Positions 1 through 7,402 of a DNA stretch of 16,923 bases are shown one piece after another (positions within the stretch are counted from its first letter, which is position 1; each line of letters begins with the position of its first letter). The DNA lies in contig JAPLOT010000282.1 of the NCBI GenBank assembly GCA_026400595.1, positions 1-16,923 on the forward strand. The letters are read 5' to 3'. The stretch is from Alphaproteobacteria bacterium (GTDB taxonomy: Bacteria; Pseudomonadota; Alphaproteobacteria; Rhizobiales; Aestuariivirgaceae). The notes beneath the pieces are model-generated. The model ran no database searches. It had not been told where the DNA came from and was given only the letters and a program-made list of their open reading frames with translations. A program made the translations under genes and the position numbers.

Positions 1-2
1 TG

Positions 3-308
3 AGTGTCCCGGGTGGCGGCACGGTGAGCGTCGCGGCTCCGGGCCGGAAGTCCGGAGAGAAGGTCACGCTCGGGATCAGGCCGGAGCACCTGGTTCATGA
101 CCCGAAGGGACCGATCAAGGCCTCCATATTCAATCTCGAACAACTGGGCGACTCGCACCTGGTCTACGGCAGGCTTGCGGATGGCGACCAGGTACTGATG
201 CGCGGCGCGGGTCAGACGGATGCGAAGCCGGATGACGCGATCAAACTTTCAGCAGATCGCACGCTCTTTCATCTCTTCGACGAGGCCGGACTGCGGATTT
301 CCGCTTGA
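3..308 (+). CDS. ABC transporter ATP-binding protein, C-terminal fragment (UgpC/MalK type)
   Basis: This is the 3' end of a gene that starts before the window; about 101 residues are visible, ending in TGA at 306-308. The stretch VTLGIRPEHL is the hallmark of the TOBE_2 regulatory domain at the C-terminus of MalK/UgpC-type ATPases, which energise import of sugars, glycerol-3-phosphate or related solutes from the cytoplasmic face of the inner membrane. The Walker motifs lie outside the window, so the substrate cannot be inferred. The GTG at position 24 lies inside the domain and is not a real start. The permease and binding-protein genes would be expected upstream. Confidence 0.85.
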   Translation, partial: SVPGGGTVSVAAPGRKSGEKVTLGIRPEHLVHDPKGPIKASIFNLEQLGDSHLVYGRLADGDQVLMRGAGQTDAKPDDAIKLSADRTLFHLFDEAGLRISA

Positions 309-347
309 AACCGCATCGTCGTCCATAGTTTTGCCCTTCTCCGCAGA

Positions 348-378
348 GACAGTTACCGAGTATCAGGGGAGAACTGTC
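348..378 (+). promoter_or_regulatory. Inverted repeat enclosing the ribosome binding site of the MBL gene
   Basis: GACAGTT (348-354) and AACTGTC (372-378) are perfect 7-base complements. The 17-base loop contains the Shine-Dalgarno AGGGGAG, and the ATG follows 2 bases after the second arm. In RNA this could present or hide the ribosome binding site. It may be chance, and the long loop makes the stem weak. Confidence 0.3.
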
Positions 379-379
379 G

Positions 380-1180
380 ATGGCAATTGGCTTACGCGTC
401 GTTCTGGTGGCCCTTAGTGCTTTGCTGCTGGCGGCAGGTTCGGCGCAGGCGACCTCTGCAGACTGTCTTGCCATGGCGTCGCGAAGCGCGCCGGTTCAGA
501 TGGCGTCCTACACACCCGCGGCTCTCGAGCAGGGACAAGTCCGGCTCACCTTCATCGGGCACTCAAGCTTCATCATCGAGAGCCCGGGCGGCATCCGGAT
601 CGTCACCGACTACGCCGGGAACTCCGGCGGGATCGTGCCGGACGTGGTGACCATGAACCAGGCCCATTCCTCCCATTACACGGATTCCCCGGATCCCGCG
701 ATCAAGCACGTGCTGCGCGGCTGGAACCCGGAGGGCGGACCGGCGCACCATGACGTCGTTGTCGGTGACGTCCGCATCCGCAATGTTCCAACCGACCTTC
801 GCGGCGGCATGACCGGCCGCAGGGAGAACGGCAATTCCATCTTCATCTTCGAGGTAGGCGACCTCTGCATCGGCCATCTCGGCCATCTCCATCACAGCCT
901 CGGGCCGGAGCATCTCGGCATGATCGGACGGCTGGATATCGTGCTCGTGCCGGTGGATGGGGGTTACACCATGGCTCAGGCAGAGATGCTCGAAGTGCTG
1001 AAGACCCTCAAGACGCGGCTCGTGATTCCCATGCACTATTTCGGGCCCTCAACGCTGGCGCGCTTCGTCGGCACCTTGGAAGACAGCTACGTGGTCGAGT
1101 ACGCGACGGAGCCGGTTCGAATCGTGTCCTCGGCCGATCTTCCGGCCAAGCCAAAGCTGCTGGTGCTGCCGGGTTACTGA
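380..1180 (+). CDS. Exported MBL-fold metallo-hydrolase (UlaG-like)
   Basis: The protein has 266 residues. Residues 1-24 form a signal peptide with hydrophobic core VVLVALSALLLAAG and an AQA cleavage site, so it is probably periplasmic. The mature part begins as a metallo-beta-lactamase fold: LTFIGHSSFIIESPGGIRI (56-74) is the usual first strands of UlaG-like members. The usual HxHxDH metal motif is replaced by HSSHYTD (96-102). Other candidate metal ligands are the His cluster HLGHLHH (166-172), D193 in VPVDGGY and H219 in IPMHYFG. From memory, the HxxHYTD form recurs in related alphaproteobacterial proteins, so it may define a subfamily and not a dead enzyme. Substrate is unknown. The Shine-Dalgarno is AGGGGAG at 365-371. 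The 3' end overlaps the convergent DUF1330 gene by 7 bases. Confidence 0.85.
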   Translation: MAIGLRVVLVALSALLLAAGSAQATSADCLAMASRSAPVQMASYTPAALEQGQVRLTFIGHSSFIIESPGGIRIVTDYAGNSGGIVPDVVTMNQAHSSHYTDSPDPAIKHVLRGWNPEGGPAHHDVVVGDVRIRNVPTDLRGGMTGRRENGNSIFIFEVGDLCIGHLGHLHHSLGPEHLGMIGRLDIVLVPVDGGYTMAQAEMLEVLKTLKTRLVIPMHYFGPSTLARFVGTLEDSYVVEYATEPVRIVSSADLPAKPKLLVLPGY

Positions 1181-1464
1181 TAGCCCTGAATGGCGACCAA
1201 CCGGCCCGAGGAGGCCTTCTGGCGGATCGCCCGGAGCGGTAGGTAGTCCGGCGCGTTCCAGAAAGCCTTGAGGGACTCCATGTCCGGAAACTCGAGGATA
1301 ACGGTCCGCTTCGGTGTCCAGTCTCCCTCGAGCGTTTCAACCGCGCCGCCCCGCACCAGATAGCGCCCACCATGGGCCGCAATGACGGCCGGGACTTTCG
1401 CGCGATATTCCTCATAGGCCTCCGGGTCGTTTATCTCGATATCGCCGACGATATAGGCAGTCAT
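1174..1464 (-). CDS. DUF1330 domain-containing protein
   Basis: The protein has 96 residues, the usual length for DUF1330, a small family with a ferredoxin-like alpha-beta (dimeric alpha-beta barrel) fold and no settled biochemical role. Typical features are the N-terminal strand TAYIVGDIEINDPEAYEEY, the segment VIAAHGGRYLVRGG, and ILEFPDMESLKAFWNAPDY followed by RQKASSGRLVAIQG. The ATG at 1464-1462 is chosen because it begins the domain exactly and has AGGAG (complement of 1472-1476) 7 bases upstream; a longer reading from 1584 would add 40 residues unlike the family. The gene converges on the MBL gene with a 7-base overlap and is divergent from secG. Confidence 0.85.
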   Translation of the reverse strand: MTAYIVGDIEINDPEAYEEYRAKVPAVIAAHGGRYLVRGGAVETLEGDWTPKRTVILEFPDMESLKAFWNAPDYLPLRAIRQKASSGRLVAIQGYQ

Positions 1465-1523
1465 CCAATTGCTCCTGTTCCTGACCCGCACAGCTTCCAC
1501 CGTTCTCGTTCCCCGGACAAGGC

Positions 1524-1552
1524 TTGGCGGCGCGGGTTGCCTTTCCCATATG
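1524..1552 (+). promoter_or_regulatory. Possible promoter for secG
   Basis: The 131-base gap between the divergent DUF1330 and secG genes should hold promoters for both. TTGGCG (1524-1529) and CATATG (1547-1552), spaced 17 bases, match the sigma-70 consensus at 4 of 6 and 3 of 6 positions. This is weak, but it is the best pair I see for secG. No operator-like repeat is obvious in the gap. Confidence 0.25.
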
Positions 1553-1595
1553 AGGGGGCTAAAGGGCACCGAAACCCAGTTCATCCGGAATTCCC

Positions 1596-1967
1596 ATGCA
1601 GACCGTCATCCTCGTGATCCATCTCCTCATTGCCCTGGCTCTGATCGGCGTCGTGCTTCTGCAACGCTCCGAAGGCGGTGCTCTGGGCATCGGAGGCAGC
1701 GGTGGCGGGGGCTCTGGAAACCTGTTTTCCGCGCGCGGCGTCGGCAATGCCCTGACCCGCACGACGGCTTGGCTGGCCGTGGCATTCTTTGCCACCTCCA
1801 TTACGCTTACGGTTCTTGCCACACGCGGGGGTAGCGGCTCGTCCATCTTCGACACGGCGCCAGCCCCGCAGTCTGAGGGTCAGCCAGCACCTGCGGCTCC
1901 AGCCGCGCCCGGCCAGGGCACCGGCGGTTCAGTGCTGCCGCAGCTGCCGCAGGCGCCCGCACAATAA
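1596..1967 (+). CDS. secG: Preprotein translocase subunit SecG
   Basis: This is the small inner-membrane subunit of the SecYEG channel, which assists SecA-driven export. The 123-residue protein has the SecG layout: a first membrane helix (about 3-22, VILVIHLLIALALIGVVLLQ), the conserved RSEGGALG turn and glycine-rich loop (24-42), the NLFSARG..NALTRTTAWLA motif, and a second helix (about 57-75). An Ala/Pro/Gln-rich tail (86-123) is typical of alphaproteobacterial SecG. The start is supported by the domain beginning at residue 1; the Shine-Dalgarno is weak. secG directly upstream of pyrG is a common alphaproteobacterial arrangement. tpiA, often next to it, is not in the window. Confidence 0.95.
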   Translation: MQTVILVIHLLIALALIGVVLLQRSEGGALGIGGSGGGGSGNLFSARGVGNALTRTTAWLAVAFFATSITLTVLATRGGSGSSIFDTAPAPQSEGQPAPAAPAAPGQGTGGSVLPQLPQAPAQ

Positions 1968-1990
1968 CGGCGAAAGCCATGTCCACAGGC

Positions 1991-2030
1991 GCCCGGATCA
2001 CCGTTTCCGGGCTTCGAATCATGATTTGAA
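1991..2030 (+). promoter_or_regulatory. Hairpin plus 18-base near-palindrome in the secG-pyrG gap
   Basis: Two dyads sit side by side 20 bases before pyrG. GCCCGGA (1991-1997) and TCCGGGC (2006-2012) form a perfect 7-base stem with an 8-base loop. Directly after it, TTCGAATCATGATTTGAA (2013-2030) is a palindrome with one mismatched pair. The stem has no run of T after it, so it is not a classical terminator. It could be an attenuator, a processing site or a protein site affecting pyrG; no family is recognised. Confidence 0.35.
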
Positions 2031-2049
2031 CGGGGTAGGGTGAAATCCC

Positions 2050-3678
2050 ATGGCGCGGTACATCTTCATTACAGGCGGCGTGGTCTCTTCCCTCGGCAAA
2101 GGTCTGGCATCGGCAGCACTTGGTGCCTTGCTGCAGGCGCGCGGATTCTCGGTCAGGCTGAGAAAGCTCGATCCCTATCTCAACGTCGACCCGGGCACCA
2201 TGAGCCCTTACCAGCACGGCGAGGTCTTTGTAACGGACGACGGCGCGGAAACCGATCTCGATCTCGGGCATTACGAGCGGTTCACCGGGCGCCACGCCAA
2301 CAAGCAGGACAACATCACGACCGGCCGCATCTACCAGGAGATCATCGCCAAGGAACGGCGGGGCGATTTCCTGGGTGGAACGGTGCAGGTCATTCCGCAT
2401 GTCACCGATGCCATCAAGGACTTCATCCGCACCGGCAATGACGGATTCGATTTCGTGCTGGTCGAGATCGGCGGCACTGTCGGCGACATCGAGGGACTGC
2501 CATTCTTCGAGGCCATCCGCCAATTCGGCCAGGAGCAGCCGCGCGGCGACTGCATCTACATCCACCTTACCCTCCTTCCGTTCATCCCCACGGCGGGTGA
2601 ACTGAAGACCAAGCCGACCCAGCATTCGGTGAAGGAATTGCGCTCGATCGGTATCCAGCCGGATATCCTGCTGTGCCGCGCTGATCGGGAGATCCCCGTC
2701 AACGAGCGGCGCAAGATCGCCCTGTTCTGTAACGTGCGACCCTCGGCCGTTATCCAGGCACTGGACGTGAAGTCCATCTATGACGTGCCGCGCGCCTATC
2801 ATCAGGAGGGGCTTGACCGCGAGGTTCTCGATGCCTTCGGTTTCAAGGACGCGCCTGAACCGGACCTCTCGCGCTGGAACGAGATCATGTCCCGTATCAC
2901 CCAGCCCGAGGGTGAAGTCACCATCGCAGTGGTCGGGAAGTACACGGGCCTTCTCGACGCATACAAGTCGCTCCAGGAAGCCTTGGTCCATGGCGGAATT
3001 GCCAACAAGGTCAAGGTCAACCTCGAGTGGATCGAGTCAGAGGTTTTCGAAAAGGAAGACCCAGCGCCCTATCTCGAGGGCGTGCACGGCATCCTCGTGC
3101 CCGGCGGCTTCGGTGAGCGCGGCTCGGAAGGGAAGATCAAGGCGGCGACTTTCGCTCGCACGCGCAAGGTGCCCTACTTCGGAATCTGCTTTGGCATGCA
3201 GATGGCCTGCATCGAAGCGGCGCGTTCGCTCTGCGGCATCGAGAAGGCAAGCTCCACCGAGTTCGGCGAGACCCCGGAGCCCGTTGTCGGAACGATGACG
3301 GAGTGGATGAAGGGTAACGAGCTCGAAATCCGCAAGGCTGGTGGCGACCTTGGCGGAACCATGCGGCTCGGTGCCTTTGACGCGAGTTTGAAGCCGGGAA
3401 GCCACATCGCGACGATCTACGGCGACACGCGCATATCGGAGCGACACCGGCATCGCTACGAAGTCAACACGCGCTATCGCGAGAGGCTCGAAAGGGCTGG
3501 GCTGCTCTTCGCGGGGCTGTCCCCTGACGGGCTGCTGCCGGAGACCGTGGAGTATCCCGATCACCCGTGGTTCATCGGTGTCCAGTATCACCCCGAACTG
3601 AAGTCGAAGCCATTCGCACCGCATCCGCTGTTTTCGTCCTTCATCGCGGCCGCGGTCGAGCAAAGCCGCCTGGTATGA
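2050..3678 (+). CDS. pyrG: CTP synthase (glutamine hydrolysing)
   Basis: The enzyme converts UTP to CTP using ATP and glutamine, the last step of pyrimidine nucleotide synthesis. The 542-residue length is normal. The N-terminal synthase domain starts YIFITGGVVSSLGKG with the ATP-binding loop SSLGKG (13-18) and has the signature DPYLNVDPGTMSPYQHGEVF (41-60) and EIGGTVGDIE (139-148). The C-terminal class I amidotransferase domain has the nucleophile C380 in PYFGICFGMQ and the partners H514 and E516 in VQYHPE. Both catalytic halves look intact. The final TGA overlaps the ATG of the next gene as ATGA (3675-3678), implying translational coupling with the channel gene. Confidence 0.98.
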   Translation: MARYIFITGGVVSSLGKGLASAALGALLQARGFSVRLRKLDPYLNVDPGTMSPYQHGEVFVTDDGAETDLDLGHYERFTGRHANKQDNITTGRIYQEIIAKERRGDFLGGTVQVIPHVTDAIKDFIRTGNDGFDFVLVEIGGTVGDIEGLPFFEAIRQFGQEQPRGDCIYIHLTLLPFIPTAGELKTKPTQHSVKELRSIGIQPDILLCRADREIPVNERRKIALFCNVRPSAVIQALDVKSIYDVPRAYHQEGLDREVLDAFGFKDAPEPDLSRWNEIMSRITQPEGEVTIAVVGKYTGLLDAYKSLQEALVHGGIANKVKVNLEWIESEVFEKEDPAPYLEGVHGILVPGGFGERGSEGKIKAATFARTRKVPYFGICFGMQMACIEAARSLCGIEKASSTEFGETPEPVVGTMTEWMKGNELEIRKAGGDLGGTMRLGAFDASLKPGSHIATIYGDTRISERHRHRYEVNTRYRERLERAGLLFAGLSPDGLLPETVEYPDHPWFIGVQYHPELKSKPFAPHPLFSSFIAAAVEQSRLV

Positions 3679-6038
3679 GCATGGCGGGGCCGCGGCGTAT
3701 CATTGCCGCGCTGCTTGCGCTGCTGTGCCTGGTCGGAACGGCGCTCGCCTTTGACGAGGCCTTGGTCCGGAAGGCCGAACGTGCGATCGAAGAGTATCGG
3801 CCACAACTGCTGAACATCTCAAAGGAGCTGCAGAATCCGTCTCTGGACGAGCGGCAGCTGGTAACGTTCCGCGACAGGCTCGAACTCATTCGTGCCGATG
3901 CAGTCAAACTGTCGACCTCATTGTCAGCCCCGATCGCCGAGGTGAACCAGCAGCTTGCATCCCTGGGGCCAACGCCCAGTGGAAGCGACGCGGAGCCCTC
4001 AAGCGTTGCCGATGAACGCCGAGACCTGTTGGCATCCCTGAACCGACTCTCGGGCATCAAGTCTCGCCTGGACGTTGGCGCGGTCGAGGCCGAGCAGCTG
4101 GCAGGACGGATTGCTGCCATCCAGCGCAACAGTTTTCTCGAGCGCATCTTCGAGTCTGACCGGCCGATCCTGAGCCCCAGCCTATGGGTCGACACAGGTG
4201 CGGGTATCAGCCTCTTTGCGTCACGCCTTGGCGGCTTGTTTGCTGCCTGGTGGGATGAAGTTCGCGCGACGGTCAGCTTTCGCGCGCTCTTACTGATCCC
4301 AATCTTCGCATCCATCTTGGGTGTTGGCTATGTGCTTCTACGTCGTGGCCTGGTGCGCTGGACGCGTTCGCGGCCCCAGGCGCAGCAGATTCCGAACGAC
4401 CTCAACAGACTTTGGCGCATCTTCCGTGCGCTGATCACCGCGGTCGTGGCCCTCATCATTCTCTATGCTCCAATCCGCATCGCGCTGAAGCTGGGCGGAT
4501 TCATAACGCCGCGTTTCGACCTCATTCTCACCGCGGTCTTCGAGTTCATCCTGGCCAGCCTGATCTATTATGTCCTGGCGCTGCGCGTGTTTTCTCCGGG
4601 CAATCCGGCCTGGCGGATCATCAATCTCGGCGATGTGGCAGCGTCCCGGCTGCCGACACTGGTGGGCCTTGCCGGATTGGTGTCGGTCGGCAATGAGCGC
4701 ATGCTGGCGCTGGCCGACGCGGTCTTCCTGCCCGTCAGCTATACCATCGGACAGTCGGCGCTATCAGCCCTGGCCATGCTGATACTTCTCTCTCTGATTG
4801 TCCTGACCATCCGCCAATCCTAGGGCCTCACCGAGAAGTTGCCGCAACAGAAGCTATATTTCGGCTGGGCCGCCGCGACGACTCCGCTGGTCTGGCTGCT
4901 CATCGCGGCAGGCTTTGTCGCACTTCTGCTGGGATATCTTGCACTCGCCAACTACATCGCGCAGCAGCTTTTCCAGACAGGCATCGTTCTGGTGGTGTTG
5001 TTCCTGCTGCATCACCTCTCCGATGCTGCTGTCGAGGCCAGCTTCGACCCGCAAAGTGGCTTCGGGCGGTTCCTGCGCAACGTGACCGGTCTTGGCGAAC
5101 GGGCGATTGAGCGGCTGGGCCTTCTGTTCCGCACGGTGTTTGACATCGTGCTTGTGCTGGCGGGGCTGCCGCTCCTCTTTGCACTCTGGACCGTCACCTG
5201 GATCGACATGCGCAGCATGCTGACCAGCGCGACAATCGGCTTCAACGTTGGCGACATCAACATATCGCCCAGGCTGATCCTGGTCATCCTTGTGACCTTC
5301 GCGCTTGGCATTCTCCTGACCAAGCTGGTGATCAGTTGGCTCGACCGACGGATCCTGTCGAACACCCGCATCAATCGCGGCGTTCAGGACTCGTTGCGCA
5401 CGGGAGCAACCTATGCCGGCTATATTCTGGCGGCAGTCTTTGCCTTGTCGGCCGCGGGGCTCGATTTCTCGAACCTCGCGCTGGTTGCGGGCGCATTGGG
5501 TGTCGGTATCGGCCTCGGCTTGCAATCGATTGTCAACAACTTCGTGTCGGGCCTCATCCTGCTGGCAGAGCGGCCGATCCGGGTCGGTGATTGGGTTGCC
5601 CTTCCAGCTGGCGAGGGGATCGTGAAGCGGATCAATGTGCGATCGACCGAGATCGAGACCTTCGATTCCTGCTCGATCATCGTTCCGAACTCCAGCCTGA
5701 TTACCGAGCCGGTCCGGAACTGGACACATGGCAGCAATCGCGGTCGGTTCGTCGTGGCAGTGACGGTCGATCAGGAGAGCGATCCCGTGGTGGTTCTCGA
5801 CATCCTGACCGAGATCGCCAGGGCAAACGACAAGATTCTGACCTACCCGGAGCCCAATGTGGCTTTGGTTCGATTCGGACCTCTGGGCCTCGACTTCGAG
5901 CTCAAGGCCTTCGTGCCCGACATCCTGGATGGCGCGATGGTGGCGAGCGACGTTCGCTTCGAGATCCTCCGGATCTTCCGCGAAAAAGGGATTACCATTC
6001 CCAATCCGGTTGGGGTATTTCAGGCACCGCGGCTGTAG
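3675..6038 (+). pseudogene. DUF3772/MscS mechanosensitive channel gene split by an in-frame amber codon
   Basis: Read as one frame, this is a large MscS-type channel of about 786 residues plus one TAG (4821-4823, codon 383). The first part (3675-4820, 382 residues) has a signal peptide ending GTALA, a helical periplasmic DUF3772 region (about 26-130) and several membrane segments. After the TAG the same frame continues without further stops (GLTEKLPQQKLYFGW), with more membrane helices and a full MscS core: the pore helix around VAGALGVGIGLGLQSIVNNF and the beta domain RPIRVGDWVALP, IIVPNSSLITEPVRNWTH. Family members are single proteins, so the TAG is a nonsense change, a sequencing error or a readthrough site. 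The nearest restart, TTG at 4839, has no good ribosome site. The gene is coupled to pyrG by ATGA and followed 9 bases on by the thioesterase gene. Confidence 0.8.
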
Positions 6039-6047
6039 GCGGGCGTC

Positions 6048-6497
6048 ATGAACGAGAACAAGCAGATGGCGGGAGACCGCTCGGGTCTCGAATATCTCCG
6101 GGAAATGCTGAAGGACTGGCATGGATCGGCCATGGCCGAGACGCTGAACTTCCGGCTTGTGGCCGTGGATGATGGAAGCGCCACTTTCGAGGCGATTCCG
6201 GGGCCGCAGTTCTACAACCCCCAACTCCGCATGCATGGAGGCTATTGCGCGGCCCTGATCGACAGTGCAATGGGTGTCGCGGTTCAGACAAAACTGCCCG
6301 CGGGCACGGGCTACGGCACGATCGAGATGAAGGTCAATTACGTCCGGAAACTGACCGCCGAGCATGGTCCTCTGAGATGCATCGGGACCGTCATTCACAG
6401 CGGCCGGACCATGTTCACCGCCGAGGCCCGGGTGATCGATCAGGACGGCAAGCTCTACGCCCATGGATCAGGAACATTTCTGGTGTACCCCAAATGA
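6048..6497 (+). CDS. PaaI-family hotdog-fold thioesterase
   Basis: A 149-residue single-domain hotdog protein, probably hydrolysing an acyl-CoA or aryl-CoA thioester in the cytoplasm. The PaaI/YbgC-type signature is HGGYCAALIDSAMG (63-76), where HGG and D72 are the expected catalytic region, followed by the central strand TIEMKVNYVRKL (91-102) and the late strand MFTAEARVIDQDGKLYAHGSGTF. The first 30 residues form an N-terminal helix usual for the family. The substrate cannot be told from sequence. The stop TGA overlaps the kdsA start as ATGA (6494-6497), so the two are probably co-translated, although no pathway link to Kdo synthesis is known to me. Confidence 0.9.
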   Translation: MNENKQMAGDRSGLEYLREMLKDWHGSAMAETLNFRLVAVDDGSATFEAIPGPQFYNPQLRMHGGYCAALIDSAMGVAVQTKLPAGTGYGTIEMKVNYVRKLTAEHGPLRCIGTVIHSGRTMFTAEARVIDQDGKLYAHGSGTFLVYPK

Positions 6498-7318
6498 CAA
6501 ATGCCATCGTTCGCGCGCGTGACGTGTCCTTCGGCAACGCGCTTCCACTCAGCCTCATCGCCGGACCGTGCCAGATGGAAAGCCGCGACCATGCTTTCAT
6601 GATGGCTGGGCGGCTCAAGGAGATTTGCCAGGGACTCGGCCTGGGCCTCGTCTACAAGTCCAGCTTCGACAAGGCCAATCGCACCAGCCTCGGCGGCCGG
6701 CGTGGCATGGGACTGGAGAAGTCCCTGGCCGTCTTCGAAGCCATTGGCAAGGACCTGAACCTGCCGGTGCTCACCGATGTCCACGAGAACGCGCAATGCG
6801 CCGAGATCGCGAGTGTCGTCGATGTGCTGCAGATCCCGGCGTTCCTCTGCCGTCAGACGGATCTGCTGATTGCCGCCGCCAAGACGGGTCGTGTGGTGAA
6901 TGTGAAGAAGGGGCAGTTCCTTGCGCCCTGGGACATGAAGAACGTTCTGGACAAGGTGGTGGGGTCTGGCAATCCAAACGTTCTTCTGACCGAGCGCGGC
7001 GCTAGCTTCGGCTACAACACGCTGGTGTCAGACATGCGGGCCCTGCCGATCTTGGCCGAGACCGGCGCGCCGGTGATCTTCGACGCGACCCATTCGGTGC
7101 AGCAGCCAGGAGGGCAGGGGTCAAGCTCGGGGGGCGACCGCCGCATGGTGCCGGTTCTCGCCCGGGCGGCCGTTGCCGTCGGGGTGGCCGGCGTCTTCAT
7201 CGAAACACATCAAGATCCTGACAATGCGCCCTCCGATGGCCCCAACATGGTTCCGCTGGACAGGCTGGAGGCTCTCTTGATCAGGCTTCTTGCCTTCGAC
7301 AAGATCGCCAAGGCCTGA
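6494..7318 (+). CDS. kdsA: 3-deoxy-8-phosphooctulonate synthase (Kdo-8-phosphate synthase)
   Basis: It condenses phosphoenolpyruvate with arabinose-5-phosphate to Kdo-8-phosphate, needed for the lipopolysaccharide inner core. The 274 residues carry the family blocks IAGPCQMES (22-30), KSSFDKANRTS (55-65), IPAFLCRQTDLL (114-125), NVKKGQFLAPWDMKN (136-150) and DATHSVQQPGG (197-207). C26, H200, E237 and D248 match the metal ligands of the metal-dependent class (as in Aquifex); the Escherichia coli non-metal enzyme has Asn in place of the Cys. So a divalent-metal enzyme is predicted. The ATG at 6494 is preferred over an upstream GTG because the domain begins within 20 residues of it and it forms an ATGA overlap with the thioesterase gene. 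Eno, which makes phosphoenolpyruvate, follows. Confidence 0.97.
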   Translation: MTNAIVRARDVSFGNALPLSLIAGPCQMESRDHAFMMAGRLKEICQGLGLGLVYKSSFDKANRTSLGGRRGMGLEKSLAVFEAIGKDLNLPVLTDVHENAQCAEIASVVDVLQIPAFLCRQTDLLIAAAKTGRVVNVKKGQFLAPWDMKNVLDKVVGSGNPNVLLTERGASFGYNTLVSDMRALPILAETGAPVIFDATHSVQQPGGQGSSSGGDRRMVPVLARAAVAVGVAGVFIETHQDPDNAPSDGPNMVPLDRLEALLIRLLAFDKIAKA

Positions 7319-7337
7319 TCGCCTGCCACCGGCGATC
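7317..7337 (+). terminator. Hairpin at the end of kdsA (possible weak terminator)
   Basis: GATCGCC (7317-7323) overlaps the kdsA stop codon and pairs perfectly with GGCGATC (7331-7337) around a 7-base loop. No T-run follows, so full intrinsic termination is doubtful. It may stabilise the upstream message or reduce readthrough into eno. The rest of the 84-base gap shows no strong promoter to me. Confidence 0.35.
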
Positions 7338-7402
7338 CACTTGCAAACAGCGCGCCGCGCCCGCATAAGGCCGATGACCCCGATCCATTTCAGGAGCACG
7401 AA

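Noticed and set aside
1807..2991. A 394-codon minus-strand frame opposite secG and pyrG
   Set aside because: It is antisense to highly conserved pyrG, has no domain and no ribosome site.
4821..4823. Genome-wide recoding of TAG as an amino acid
   Set aside because: TAG serves as the normal stop of the same channel gene (6036-6038) and of the gene after eno (9324-9326), and no other gene here contains internal TAG.
4854..6464. A 536-codon open frame on the minus strand opposite the MscS half and thioesterase genes
   Set aside because: Its product is Arg/His/Asp-rich with no recognisable domain, while the plus strand encodes clear families; it is the usual antisense shadow of GC-rich coding DNA.
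6245..6493. An N-terminal extension of kdsA from an upstream GTG
   Set aside because: The added residues are the thioesterase gene read in another frame; the ATG at 6494 gives the normal KdsA length.
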